Assembly (NCBI RefSeq): GCF_007097385.1
Contig: NZ_VJZS01000028.1
Coordinates: 1-49,332 of the forward strand
From: Flavobacterium sp. ZT3R18
GTDB taxonomy: Bacteria; Bacteroidota; Bacteroidia; Flavobacteriales; Flavobacteriaceae
DNA length: 49,332 nt
Reading direction: 5' to 3'
Below are positions 7,852 through 20,400 of the stretch, piece after piece. Under the pieces are notes generated by a model that did no database searches, was not told where the DNA came from, and saw nothing but the letters and a program-made list of their open reading frames with translations. Position 1 is the stretch's first letter. Every line of letters begins with the position of its first letter. The translations under genes were made by a program, and so were the position numbers.

Positions 7852-10800
7852 TTAAAAAATCAATTCTTTTCCCATAACAGAAGCTATTATTTGTTGATTG
7901 TTTAAAATTTGTATGGATTCTATGTAGTGTGCCAGGTAAGTAATTGTTGGTTCATTATACAACTCTCTAAGTTCAAATTTAATATTGAACTCTTTCTGAA
8001 TTTTAGAAATTACCTGAATTGCTTTTAAACTGTGTCCTCCAAGGGCAAAGAAATTATCTTCTATTCCTATTTTCTCTTTTTGCAGTACTTCCTGCCATAT
8101 TTTGACTAGCTTTTTTTCTAAATCATTACCAGGAGCAACATACATTGCTGCTTCGCTAAATTGCTCGTTATCTATATTAGGCAGTGCTTTCATATCTATT
8201 TTTCCGTTTGTTGTTAATGGCATAACATCCAAATAAATAAAATAGGCAGGCAACATATAATCTGCCAATGTTCTGCTTAATTTCTTTTTAAGAACTGTAC
8301 GATCTATTGAGGTTTCGCAAACAACATAGGCTGTAATATATTTTTCGTTTTGAATTTCTTTTATAAGAACAATAGCTTCTTTAATCTCCTCGATTTCCCG
8401 CAAAGCAACTTCTATTTCTCCTAATTCTATACGATAACCTCTTAGTTTAATCTGGCTGTCTTCACGTCCCATAAACTGAATATTACCATCAGGAAGCCAC
8501 TTCGCTAAGTCGCCGGTTTTATATAGTTTTCCTTCGGTTACTAACGGATGTGATATAAATTTTTCCTGAGTTAAGGAAGGACTGTTTAGATAACCCCGGG
8601 CAAGACTTTTTCCGGCCAGACATAACTCACCGGTAACGCCGGGAGGAACTAAATTTCCATTTTTATCAAGAATATAAATTTTCACGTTTCCAATAGGTTT
8701 TCCTATTGGCACTAATCCGGTAGTTTCCTGATTTACTTTATAATAGGTACTTACGACAGCATTTTCTGTAGGTCCGTAATTATTATAAATTTCAAGTTGC
8801 TCCTGTACTTCTGTTACAATAAGCGCTTCACCACCAACCAAAAGTTTTAAAGGTTGTTTTAATTGTGCACTTTCCTGTATCATATCTTTATACAATACTG
8901 TAGGCAAGAAAGCTTGTGTTATTTTATGGGTATTGAAAAAAGTGACTAAATCATCTGTTTTTAAACGAATTTCTTCCGGAATAGGATATACGCATCCGCC
9001 GCTTAATAAGGTTGGAAATAATTCCCATGTCGATGCATCAAAACCTATACTTGCATACAATGTACATCTGCTATCTTTGGTAAGATTATATGCTTTTTGA
9101 TGCCAATGACACAAATTACTTAATGATTTGTGCTCTACCATAACACCCTTTGGCTTTCCGGTAGATCCGGAAGTATATATTACATACGCCAAATTTGACG
9201 ATTGTATTGCTACTTCCTTGTAATCTAACAATATGGCCTCATTTTTAAACTTTGCTATAAAAGCGTCATCTATCGTAATTACACAATTACTATCGCTTTG
9301 TATAAATGCAATACGATCTTCCGGATAATTACGATCAATAGGTACATAGGCCGCACCTGATTTTAATATGGCAAGAAGTGTGATGACATACCAGTCACTT
9401 TTTTCTAACTTCACACATATCAGATCTTCGGGATTAATATCATTAGTATTTCTTATATACTGTGACATTGCATTCGAAAGCAAATCCAGTTGCGCATACG
9501 TAATTTGGGTTTCTCCATATACGACTGCCAAAGTATCCGGTGTTTTTTCTACTTGTTGCTGAAATAGTGCTACAATACCTGCTTCTTCCAGATATGGTAT
9601 CGTATTATCATTAAATGAATGAATCAGCTGAGATTCTTCAGTTTCTGAAAGGTATTTAAGATCAGCAATCATTTGATTTGGCTGCTCCAAAATCGCATTC
9701 CAAAGTTGCTTATAATGATACATAAGCCCTTGTATCATGTCTGCATCATAAACATTGGTGTTGTAGGTTATATCAAATAATAAATATTGTCCTTCTTCGT
9801 GAAAATTTAGGTCCAAATCAAATTTAGCTATAGCTTCTCCAGTATCTTCAATTGTGGTACTAATTTCTTTTTGTACTGTAGTTCTGTCAGATATTTCGGT
9901 TTGTAGCGAAAGTATCACGTCAAAAATAGCATTTCGAGATGTTTGGTGTTGAATATTCAGGTCGTCTATCAATTGATCAAAAGGATACATTTGATGGTTA
10001 TAGGCCTTTAGTGTTTGTTCTTTTATTTTTTTATAAAAAGAGACAAAGGATAATTCCGGAGATACCTCGTTTCTTAGCGCAATTGTGTTCACATAAAACC
10101 CGATCTGATCGAGAAGATCAATATGATTTCGTCCCGCTACTGGAGCTCCTATAATAATATCGCGCTCGCCGGTATACTTATGAAACAGAATATTCCAGGT
10201 AGAAAGCAAGGCTATAAACAGACTTCCGCCATGCTCTTGGGGTATCCCTTTTATTGCTGTTGTTTGTTCTTCTGAAAAATAAGTTCTAAAACGTCGTCCT
10301 TCTGATGTTTTAAAAGTTGGTCTCTTTTTTTGAGATGGCAAATCAAGTATAGGTAATGTACCATTAAGCATTTCTTTCCAAAATACTTTATCTAACTGAC
10401 TGGAAGCATCTTCCAATTGCAATTGCTGCCAACTTACATAATCTTTATATTGTATTTTAAGAGGCGGCAGCGCAACAGTTGTATTATTTTTAAAGGCATC
10501 ATAAAATGCAAAAACATCTTTAGATAAAACTTCCATCGACCATCCGTCACTTATAATATGATGCATACTATAATGGAAGGCATATTTTTCATCTTCCAAC
10601 TGAAATATACAAGCTCTTACTAAAGGTCCCTGAGCTAAATCAAAGGAATGAAGCTTATCTTCTTTAGCGTAAGTTGTTATTTTATATTCTTTATCAATCT
10701 CATCCTGAATATTTACAAAAGGAATATCCAGATTAAATGAATTATTAGGAATAATATGCTGACGAAGTTCGCCTGAATTCTCTATTTTAAAAACAGTACG

Positions 10801-13800
10801 TAATATCTCATGGCGTTCTACCGTTGCATAAATAGCTTTTTTAAGAATCGCTATATCATAATTACCTTCCAATATAGTATGAAATGACATATTGTACGTA
10901 CTCGCTCCACCTTCCAGCTGACTCAATGCCCACAATCTTTTTTGACCTGCAGAAAGCGCATAACTGGTATTGGTTTCTATAACTGGTATTGCCTGATATT
11001 CAGAATAAGTACTCTCTTTTATAAGCTGTACATGATTTTCTAATATTGGATTTGAAAAAACAGCCTCTAAACTTAGTTTAACTTTAAAAGCGCGACGATA
11101 TTCTTCGATTAATCGGGCTACTTTAAGACTATTTCCGCCTAACTCAAAAAAGTTATCTGTAATACCTATCCTTTCTAGTCCTAATATTTCTTCCCATATA
11201 GCCACCAATTGCTCTTCTATTTCATTGGTCGGAGCAATATATTCAGCCTGAATAATATCTTTTGTACTTACCGGAGGCAATGCATTTTTATCGATTTTAC
11301 CATTTGGTGTAAGCGGTAATTGATCCATAAATACATAATAACTAGGCAACATATATTCAGGTAATTCACGTGCCAGTGATAAGCGAAGCTGTTGTTTATC
11401 TACAGCCACAGCACTAACCAGATAACTGATAATAACCTGTTCGCCCTGAACAATTCCAGCTACGACCACACATTGATCAATGCCTTGCTGAGATTCCAGA
11501 ACATGTTCTATCTCACCAAGTTCTACACGATGTCCCCTGATTTTTACCTGACTGTCTTTTCTGCCAATACACGCTATGGTTCCGTCCGGTAACCATTTAC
11601 CTAAATCTCCTGTTTTGTAGAGATTTCCGCTTTCGCGAAAGGGATTTGCAATAAACTTTTCTGCTGTTAGTTCCGGTTGATATAAATAACCTCGTGATAA
11701 TCCATCGCCGGAAATACAGATTTCTCCAATCACGCCCACAGGCTGTAATGCGAGAGCATCTGAAAGGATATAAAACTGACTGTTGTCTATCGCTTTACCA
11801 ATAGGAACTGAACTTTCATAAGATCCTTCAACCCTGTAATAGCTGCTATAAGTGGTATCTTCTGACGGACCGTATAAGTTTCTTATTGCAATTCCTGAAT
11901 CTTTAAAATGATTGGCGATACTTACCGGAAAAGCTTCTCCGGCAAGATTAATTCCTACGGCATTTTTAAATGAAATACCTTTATCGATAAGCGTATGAAT
12001 AACCGATGGAACTGTATTTATGAGTACATTTTTATCCGTGTCCAAATAATCTCCTATCGATAATCCGTTTTGCAATAAGCGAATTTGTTTGCCTATGCTT
12101 AGCGGATAGAAAAATTCATATACCGATAAATCAAAACAATGTGAGGTTACCGCATAAAGAATATCAAAATCACTATCACTAAATTCTCTTTGTGACCAAT
12201 GCAACATTGATGATGCATTTTTATGGGTAATCATAACTCCTTTTGGCTTTCCGGTAGATCCTGAAGTGTAAATAATATACGCCAGATTATCGGAATTAAA
12301 AGAAACCTGCGGAAGTGATATCGAAATCGGAGCTGATTCTCTAAAAGCTGATATAAACTTCTCGTCTATTGTTATTTTACATTTACTGTCTTGCTCAATA
12401 TAGGCAATACGTTGTGCAGGATAATTAGGATCAATAGGAACATAAGCACAGCCCGATTTTAAAACAGCGAGTAATGAAATTAAAAGCCATTCGCTTCGGT
12501 CTAACTTTACCCCTACTAAATCTTCAACTGCTAAATTGTAATTGCTTAACAAATAATGCGACAATTGGTTTGAAACCTCATCGAGTTCTTTATAAGTATA
12601 ACTTTTTCCATCGGTTACTAAAGCAATCTGTTGCGGTGTTTTTGCTGCCTGATTGACAAATAAATCGACCATTGTTGTATCTTCCGGATATGCCACCGTT
12701 GTATCGTTGAAATCATACAACAATTGAGATTCTTCATGAGAACCTAAATAATTGATTTTCGCTACTTTTTGATTTGGATTTTGAATGGCTTCTGCCAGAA
12801 ATTTATCAAAATGTGAAACAAATCTTTCTACAAAATCCAGTTCATAAATGTCTGTATTGTATTCTATATATAAAGATAACTCGCCTTGTTTTTCTCTAAA
12901 AATAAAGCTCAAATCAAACTTACTGAATGACTTTTTCAATTGTTTATAAGGCGATACCTCAACATTATTCAATGTCAAACCTTGAGAGGTTAACAATTCT
13001 TCCTGGTTTTGAAATACTACTAAAACATCAAATAAAACAGATCTTCTTAGATCTCTTTTTATACCCAGTTCTTCAACTAAATTATCAAAAGGATATTCCT
13101 GATGTGAATAGGCATTTAACAACGTTTCTTTTTGTACTGCAAGTAAATCTTCAAAAGTAACTTCTTGCTCAAATGCGGTGCGAATTGCTAATGTGTTCAA
13201 ATATAATCCTACCTGATTTTCTAAATCACTATGCGCTCTTCCTGCTATTGGAGTTCCTAAAATAATATCTCTGGTATTGGTATATCTGGAAAGTAAACCA
13301 TTAATTCCTGCCATTAAAACCATAAAAAGACTCACACCATTTTGTTGTGCATATGTATTAAGCTGAGATGTGGTTGTTTTAGAAAATGTATACTCTATTC
13401 CTGCACCATTATAGCTTTTAAGTTTTGGTCTTGCTTTATTAGAGGGTAATTCCAGAACAGGGATTTCTCCCGAAAATGTATTTAACCAAAATGTTTTCGC
13501 TTTTTCCAGTGCAGATTGTCTTGCATCGTTATTTTGCCATTCTGAATAATCTTTATACTGAATAGGCAATTCCGGTAATACTACTTCATTTTCCGTAGAC
13601 AATCCGTTATAAATTGCCATAAATTCTCTACACAAAACTCCCATAGACCAGCCGTCGCCAATAATATGATGCATATTTAGCATCAGAATATGGTGATCGG
13701 CAGCTGCCTTTACAATCTCTCCTATAAAAAGCGGCCCTTTTTCTAAATCGAAAGCATGCCTTTGAAGCGTATCAGCTTGATTGCTCAAAACTTCAGCTGT

Positions 13801-14259
13801 TGCATTATTTAAATCTACCAGCTGTAAAACCCCGCTGTATTGGGTAACGGGAACGATATACTGCCCCAGATTTTCCTGTTCATCTTCTTTAAAAACAGTA
13901 CGTAAACTCTCATGTCGTTCTATTAAGATCTTAAAGGCCTGAGTTAGTTTTTCAAAATCTAACACTCCTTTAAATTCGAATGCTTCAAATATATTATAGG
14001 CCGAGCTACCTCCTTCAAACTGACTTAATGTCCACAATTGATGTTGAGACGAAGTAAGCGCATAATAGTCTTTAACTCCTGCTTTAGGAATAAACTCTGA
14101 AGAGGAAAGTAAGGTGATTAGTTCATTTTTATAAGCTTTAATATCTTCAATAATTTCAGGAGTCAAAGCTCCCTTAGGAGCGTTAATTTTCAGATCTCCA
14201 TTATCTATTTTAAGCCTGATATTTAAAGATTGTAGAATGTATATTAAATTTTCTATCAT
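7852..14259 (-). CDS. Non-ribosomal peptide synthetase, two modules (TubC-C-A-T-C-A-T)
   Basis: 2135 residues. Order: TubC-like docking domain (1-50), condensation domain (HHIIGDG near 196), adenylation domain (YTSGSTG near 663), carrier domain (LGGNS near 1040), condensation domain (HHIISDG near 1234), adenylation domain (YTSGSTG near 1697) and carrier domain (LGGHS near 2073). There is no thioesterase or epimerase domain. The first adenylation code reads D-L-Y-N-N-A-L-T-Y-K, close to the Ala code DLFNNALTYK described in cyanobacterial NRPSs. The second reads D-A-W-F-L-G-N-V-V-K, the classic Leu code. The first module is strikingly like the last module of the preceding NRPS, pointing to duplication or gene conversion. 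The N-terminal docking domain fits intake from the C-terminus of that protein, which ends with an acidic tail (ETADDLDEILI). A terminator separates the two genes. Confidence 0.97.
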   Translation of the reverse strand: MIENLIYILQSLNIRLKIDNGDLKINAPKGALTPEIIEDIKAYKNELITLLSSSEFIPKAGVKDYYALTSSQHQLWTLSQFEGGSSAYNIFEAFEFKGVLDFEKLTQAFKILIERHESLRTVFKEDEQENLGQYIVPVTQYSGVLQLVDLNNATAEVLSNQADTLQRHAFDLEKGPLFIGEIVKAAADHHILMLNMHHIIGDGWSMGVLCREFMAIYNGLSTENEVVLPELPIQYKDYSEWQNNDARQSALEKAKTFWLNTFSGEIPVLELPSNKARPKLKSYNGAGIEYTFSKTTTSQLNTYAQQNGVSLFMVLMAGINGLLSRYTNTRDIILGTPIAGRAHSDLENQVGLYLNTLAIRTAFEQEVTFEDLLAVQKETLLNAYSHQEYPFDNLVEELGIKRDLRRSVLFDVLVVFQNQEELLTSQGLTLNNVEVSPYKQLKKSFSKFDLSFIFREKQGELSLYIEYNTDIYELDFVERFVSHFDKFLAEAIQNPNQKVAKINYLGSHEESQLLYDFNDTTVAYPEDTTMVDLFVNQAAKTPQQIALVTDGKSYTYKELDEVSNQLSHYLLSNYNLAVEDLVGVKLDRSEWLLISLLAVLKSGCAYVPIDPNYPAQRIAYIEQDSKCKITIDEKFISAFRESAPISISLPQVSFNSDNLAYIIYTSGSTGKPKGVMITHKNASSMLHWSQREFSDSDFDILYAVTSHCFDLSVYEFFYPLSIGKQIRLLQNGLSIGDYLDTDKNVLINTVPSVIHTLIDKGISFKNAVGINLAGEAFPVSIANHFKDSGIAIRNLYGPSEDTTYSSYYRVEGSYESSVPIGKAIDNSQFYILSDALALQPVGVIGEICISGDGLSRGYLYQPELTAEKFIANPFRESGNLYKTGDLGKWLPDGTIACIGRKDSQVKIRGHRVELGEIEHVLESQQGIDQCVVVAGIVQGEQVIISYLVSAVAVDKQQLRLSLARELPEYMLPSYYVFMDQLPLTPNGKIDKNALPPVSTKDIIQAEYIAPTNEIEEQLVAIWEEILGLERIGITDNFFELGGNSLKVARLIEEYRRAFKVKLSLEAVFSNPILENHVQLIKESTYSEYQAIPVIETNTSYALSAGQKRLWALSQLEGGASTYNMSFHTILEGNYDIAILKKAIYATVERHEILRTVFKIENSGELRQHIIPNNSFNLDIPFVNIQDEIDKEYKITTYAKEDKLHSFDLAQGPLVRACIFQLEDEKYAFHYSMHHIISDGWSMEVLSKDVFAFYDAFKNNTTVALPPLKIQYKDYVSWQQLQLEDASSQLDKVFWKEMLNGTLPILDLPSQKKRPTFKTSEGRRFRTYFSEEQTTAIKGIPQEHGGSLFIALLSTWNILFHKYTGERDIIIGAPVAGRNHIDLLDQIGFYVNTIALRNEVSPELSFVSFYKKIKEQTLKAYNHQMYPFDQLIDDLNIQHQTSRNAIFDVILSLQTEISDRTTVQKEISTTIEDTGEAIAKFDLDLNFHEEGQYLLFDITYNTNVYDADMIQGLMYHYKQLWNAILEQPNQMIADLKYLSETEESQLIHSFNDNTIPYLEEAGIVALFQQQVEKTPDTLAVVYGETQITYAQLDLLSNAMSQYIRNTNDINPEDLICVKLEKSDWYVITLLAILKSGAAYVPIDRNYPEDRIAFIQSDSNCVITIDDAFIAKFKNEAILLDYKEVAIQSSNLAYVIYTSGSTGKPKGVMVEHKSLSNLCHWHQKAYNLTKDSRCTLYASIGFDASTWELFPTLLSGGCVYPIPEEIRLKTDDLVTFFNTHKITQAFLPTVLYKDMIQESAQLKQPLKLLVGGEALIVTEVQEQLEIYNNYGPTENAVVSTYYKVNQETTGLVPIGKPIGNVKIYILDKNGNLVPPGVTGELCLAGKSLARGYLNSPSLTQEKFISHPLVTEGKLYKTGDLAKWLPDGNIQFMGREDSQIKLRGYRIELGEIEVALREIEEIKEAIVLIKEIQNEKYITAYVVCETSIDRTVLKKKLSRTLADYMLPAYFIYLDVMPLTTNGKIDMKALPNIDNEQFSEAAMYVAPGNDLEKKLVKIWQEVLQKEKIGIEDNFFALGGHSLKAIQVISKIQKEFNIKFELRELYNEPTITYLAHYIESIQILNNQQIIASVMGKELIF

Positions 14260-14376
14260 GATATGATTTTTAAAGTAAATTGAAACGCTTGTATGGTTTT
14301 TAGAATTATAACACTATCCTCTCAGTGATTAACAACAAAATATTACACCCAAGGCGTTGAATGTATCTAATAGTGC

Positions 14377-14407
14377 AAAAAAAACATGGCTATGAAGTAT
14401 AGCCATG
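14377..14407 (-). terminator. Strong intrinsic terminator between the two NRPS genes
   Basis: On the minus strand CATGGCTAT (14407-14399), loop ACTTC, ATAGCCATG (14393-14385), then eight T. The nine-base-pair stem is perfect. It sits inside what should be one operon, 33 nt after one NRPS stop and 118 nt before the next NRPS start, so read-through control is likely important here. Confidence 0.88.
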
Positions 14408-14439
14408 CTTAAAAGTAAAATGAAACTCGCGGTTAAATT

Positions 14440-17400
14440 TTAGATTAATATCTCATCAAGATCATCAGCTGTCTCTACTGCTAATTGATTTTGAAAAACT
14501 ATAAATTTTAGTTTTTTTGAAACTCCAATGATATCCTGGGTCTTGTATAAATCCTGAATAGAAAATCTTGCATCAAAAGCCCTGTTTATTCTGTTGATTA
14601 AAACTGTGGCTTTTAAGCTGTTCCCGCCTAATTCGAAGAAATTATCGGTAACACCAATTTTGTCTAATCTCAGTATATCCTGCCATATCGCAACCAGGTT
14701 CTCTTCTATTTCATCGGTAGGAGCTATATATTCGAGTTGGATGATGTCTGCTGTGCTCACCGGCGGCAAGGCTTTTTTGTCGATCTTACCGTTTGGCGTA
14801 AGGGGAAGTTCTTCTAAAAACACATAATAACTCGGTAACATATACTCGGGTAATTCACGTCCCAGAGACAATCGAAGTTGTTGTTTGTCTACCCCTGCAG
14901 TGCTCACCAGATAACTAACAATAACAGGATCTCCCTGAACTGTTGCAGTTACCACGACACACTGATCGATGCCTTCCTGAGATTGTAATACCTGCTCGAT
15001 CTCACCAAGTTCTACCCGATACCCTCTAATCTTGACCTGACTGTCTTTCCTGCCTATGTATGCGATAGTGCCATCGGGTAACCATTTGCCTAAATCGCCT
15101 GTTTTATATAACTTAGTTCCTTCTTTGAAGGGGTTAGAGACAAACTTTTCTGCAGTTAATTCTGGCTGGTACAAATAACCTCTGGATAATCCGTCACCGG
15201 AAATGCAGATTTCTCCAATGACACCCACAGGCTGTAAAGCCAAAGCATCTGATGCGATATAAAATTGAGTGTTGTCTATGGCTTTACCAACAGGAACCGA
15301 ACTCTCGTAAGATCCTCTAACTCTGTAATAACTGCTATAGGTAGTATCTTCTGACGGACCGTATAAATTTCTCACCGCAATCCACGAATCTTTAAAATGA
15401 TTGGCGATGCTCACCGGAAAAGCTTCTCCGGCAAGGTTAATTCCTACGGCATTCTCAAAAGAAACACCCTTTTCTAATAGTGTATGAATCACAGAAGGAA
15501 CGGTATTAATCAGTACCTTTTTATCGCTGTCGATATAGTCTCCTATTGATAATCCGTTGGGTAGTAAGCGAATTTGCTTTCCAATACTCAAAGGATAGAA
15601 AAATTCATAGACCGATAAATCAAAACAATGTGAGGTCACTGCATACAGGATATCAAAATCAGTATCACTAAATTCTCTTTGTGACCAATGCAGCATAGCA
15701 GAAGCATTCTGATGGGTAATCATTACTCCTTTGGGTTTGCCCGTAGATCCCGAGGTGTAAATAATATACGCCAGATTGTCGGAACTAAAAGATACCTGCG
15801 GAAGTGAAGTCGAAATAGGATCTGATTTTCTAAAAGCAGATAAAACTGCCTCGTCTATCGTTACTTTACATTTACTATCATCCTCTATATAGGCAATACG
15901 TTGGGCCGGGTAATTAGGATCGATCGGAACATAGGCACATCCTCCTTTTAAAACAGCCAGTAAAGAAATAAACAGCCATTCATTGCGATCTAACTTTACC
16001 CCTACTAAATCTTCTACATCTAAGCTATAGTTACTTAACAAATAATGGGACAGACTATTCGACAATTCATCCAGCTCTCTGTAAGTAAAACTTTTTCCAT
16101 CAATTACCAAAGCAATAATTTCCGGGGTCTTTGCCGCCTGAGTTACGAATAAATCTACCATTGTAGTATCTGGATAGACAACTGTTGTATTATTAAAATC
16201 GTACAATAATTGAGATTCTTCAGAAAAACCTAAATAATTAAGTGTGGCTACTTTTTGATTTGGTCTTTGGGTTGCTTCTGTTAAAAAGGTATCAAAATGT
16301 GAAACCAAACGTTCTACAAAATCCAGCTCATAAATATCTGTATTGTATTCTATGTGCAAGGATAATTGACCTTGTTTCTCTGAAAATATAAAGCTTAAAT
16401 CAAATTGACTAACCTTTCTTTGATATCCTTTAAAGGGTTTTAAAGTCAAACCTTCTATCTGTAAATTATCCGATCCAAATAAATCCTGTTGATTTTGTAA
16501 TACAACCAAGACATCAAAAAGAGCAGATCGACTAGTATCTCTACCTAAACCTAATTCTTCTACCAGATTATCAAGAGGATATTCTTGGTGAGAATATGCA
16601 TTTAATAAGGTTTCTTTTTGTATCGCCAGTAACTCTTCAAAACTTGCTGTTTCTTCAAAAGTTGTTCGTATAGCCAGTGTGTTCAGATAAAGTCCTATTT
16701 GATTTTCTAAATCACTGTGTTCTCTTCCTGCTATTGGAGTACCTAAAATAATATCTCTGGTATTGGCGTATCTGGAAAGTAATCCGTTTATCCCTGCCAT
16801 TAAAACCATAAAGAGACTAGCATCATACTTTTCTGAAAACAATTTCAAATTTGCACTTGCTTCTTTTGAGAAATCATATGTGACTGAATCTCCAACATAC
16901 GTCTTAACTTTTGGCCTCATTTTATTTGTAGGAATTTCCAATACTGGTATATCCCCGCTAAATACATTCAACCAATAATCTTCTGATATTTTTAATTTAG
17001 AGGTCTGATTTTCACTCCTCATCCAAGAGGCGTAATCTTTATATTGTATATTAGGTTCTAGTAAATTGATGCTTTTAGCATGAACCAAATTATCATAAAT
17101 GGTTATCAATTCTTTACTTAATATCCCCATAGACCAACCATCACTAATAATATGATGCATATTAAAAAGTAATACATGTTTGTCTTCTGATAATCTTATG
17201 AGATGTAAACGCACTAAAGGCGCTTCTCCTAAATCAAATTGATGTTTATAGCTCTCAACAACTCTTTTTTCTAAAGCCGTCTCTTGATCTACAACCTCAC
17301 TATAATCAAAACAATCAATTTCAAAATCAATAGCTGAAGCATCAACAATAAATTGACGTACTTCTCCTTCATCATTTCGTTTGAAAAATGTTCTTAAGAT

Positions 17401-20400
17401 TTCATGTCTGGAAATTACAGTTTTAAATGCTTCTGTTAAGTTCTCTACATCCAGAAATCCTTCCAGTTCAAACGAACCTGGAATATTATAGGCCTCATTA
17501 CCACCTTCAAACTGACTTAATATCCATAATCGATGTTGCGACGATGTTAATACATAATTTTCTTGATTTTGTACTTTGGGGATAGCCGTAAAAGCTGCGG
17601 TTTCTAATCTGGAAATGATCCCTGAAATGGTAGGATTCAAAAACACGTCTTTTACACTTATTTGATATCCTAATTGACGATTGATTTTATTGGCTACTAA
17701 GGTCACCTTTAAGCTATGTCCGCCTAACTCAAAAAAGTTATCTGTTATTCCTATAGTCTTGATTCCTAATATTTCTTCCCATATAGCTGCTAATTCTTTC
17801 TCTAAGGTCGTTGTAGGAGCTACGTATTTTTGTTGAACAATATCATCCATGCCCACTGTCGGCAATGCTTTCTTATCGACTTTACCATGAGAGGTTAATG
17901 GAATAGATTCTACCTGTACATAATAACTTGGTATCATATAATCCGGCAAGTGATTACTCAATATCGAACGAAGTTCCTGTTTGTCCAATTGTTTTTCTCC
18001 AACCAGATAAGAAACAATCACCTGGTCACCTTCTATCTCCTGTACAACCACAACACATTGACTAATATTATCCTGAGACAATATAGCATGTTCGATTTCT
18101 CCTAATTCTATACGGTATCCTCTTACTTTTACCTGATGGTCTTTACGTCCTAAAAACTCTATACTACCGTCGGGCAGCCATCTGCCTAAATCGCCTGTTT
18201 TATATAACTTAGCTCCTTTAATGAAGGGGTGGGGAACAAACTTTTCTGAGGTTAAATCTTCGTTATTTAAATATCCTCTGGACAGGCTAGTTCCTGAAAT
18301 ACATAATTCTCCAAAAACGCCAATAGGTTTTAAGGCAAGATCATCTGATAAAATATACAGCTCACTATTCTTCAATGGCTTTCCTATAGAAATAATATTT
18401 TTCTCTAAATCACTCTTATCGACCTTACGCATGGTAGCGCTAATGGTTGCTTCTGTAGGTCCATACTTATTATAGAAATCTGCAACCTCAATCATTTTTT
18501 CAGCTAAGTTTTTGGAGCAGATCTCTCCTCCGGCAACGATTCTTCTTAGTGTTTTACAAGACGAAAGATGGGCTAAATGGGCTAAATAACCGGGTGTAGT
18601 ATGCAGGTGTGTTATAGAATATTCCTGTAATGCGTTTATAAAATCAACAGGATCAATAATACGATCTTTTGATACGCCTATGAGCGAGGCTCCATTTAAC
18701 AAGGCTAAAAAGATTTGTTCCATAGAGGCATCAAAAGCGGTGTTTGAAAATTGCAAGACACGCTCTGAACGATCAAACCCAAATTCTTCTGTCTGGTTTA
18801 CAATATAATTTACTAAACTCTTGTGTTCAATCATCACTCCTTTAGGATTCCCTGTTGAACCTGAAGTATATATTACATACATCAAGTTATTTGAGGCTAG
18901 AGAAATTCTAGGTAATGTAGTCTCATAATTGCCCTGACGGGACCTAAAGTCAATTAACAGACGCTCGTCAATTACAACTTTACAATTACTGTCTTGTTCT
19001 ATGTAAGTGATTCTTTGTTCTGGGTAACTAGGATCTATGGGAACATATGCACCTCCGGTTTTTAAGACTGCTAATAATGATATGTAGATCCACTCACTGC
19101 GGTCTAACTTTACTGTTATCAGATCCTCAACTTTAATATCAAAGTTGTTTAATAAATAATGCGCCAGTTGATTAGAAACATCATCCAGTTCTATATAGGT
19201 TAGACTTCTGTTTTCAAATATCAGGGCAATTGCATCTGGTGTTTTTGCAACTTGTTCCTCAAACATAGAAACAGCTGTCTTATCTAAAGGGCAATTCGTT
19301 TTTTTAGAATTAAAGTCATGCAAGAGAATCTTTTTTTCTGATTCAGGTATGTAATCTAATACAGCTAAAGATTGCGCAGGATTTTCAACAAGCGCCTCCA
19401 GGATCTTAAGGTATGCTTTTAAAACGCACTCCATAGTGGCGTATTTAAAGATATCTGCATTATAATCCCATTCAACTGAAATTCTTCTGTCTGGTTTATT
19501 TTCTGTTAAAAAATCTGTTTGTTCGTATACTGTATTTACAATAACACTGATATCAAATCGCGATGCCTTATTATGTCCTTTTAAAATTTCTATATCGGCA
19601 TCCAGCAGCGACATACTTTGTACAGGAACATTAACAAAACTAAACATGTATTGAAATAATGGATGCAGGTGTAAACCTCTTTCAGGATTTATTCTTTCTA
19701 CCACTTTACCAAAAGGTGTATCATCATATGTATAGGCATCAAGGCAGGTTTCTTTCACCTCGTTAAGAATATCTGTTAAACTGTCATCGCTGCTAAATGT
19801 TGTTCTTAGTGCGATTGTATTTACAATCATCCCTAAAACCTCCTGAAATTCTTTAAAACGTCTGTTTGCTACGGCAGTCCCTACACAGACGTCTGTTTGA
19901 CTACTAAATTTATAAAGGGCTATTTTAAAGGCTGTAAGCATCGTGATAAACAATGACACATCTTGTTTTTCAGAAAATTGTCGTAATCTTTCAGAAAAAT
20001 CTAATGAAAAAACATGTTCTATAGTGCCGCCTTTTTTTATGGAGGTTTCAGCTCTTTCATAATCTAAAGGCACTAACAATTCGTTTGAAAAACCTTCAAA
20101 TTTGTTTTCCCAAAAGTCTAATTTCTCGTTGAGAACACTGTCGGTAAAAGTGTTTTTCTCCCAATAAGCATAGTCTTTAAAGGTAACTTCTGGTTTCTTT
20201 ACCTCAAAATCAGGATTTCTTTTTAGTTCGTTATAGATATCAACAAAATCTCTGAATAAAATTCCTTGAGTCCATCCATCTAAAATTAAATGATGTTCAC
20301 AAAATATAAGAACACTTTCCTGGTCTGAAAACTTTAATAATTCTACCCTAAAAAGAGGTCCTTCTTCTATTTGAAAAGCATGACTTTCTATTCTTTCTAG

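Noticed and set aside
7852..8100. Thioesterase or reductase release domain at the end of the two-module NRPS
   Set aside because: The protein ends about 60 residues after the last carrier Ser, leaving no room for a release domain.
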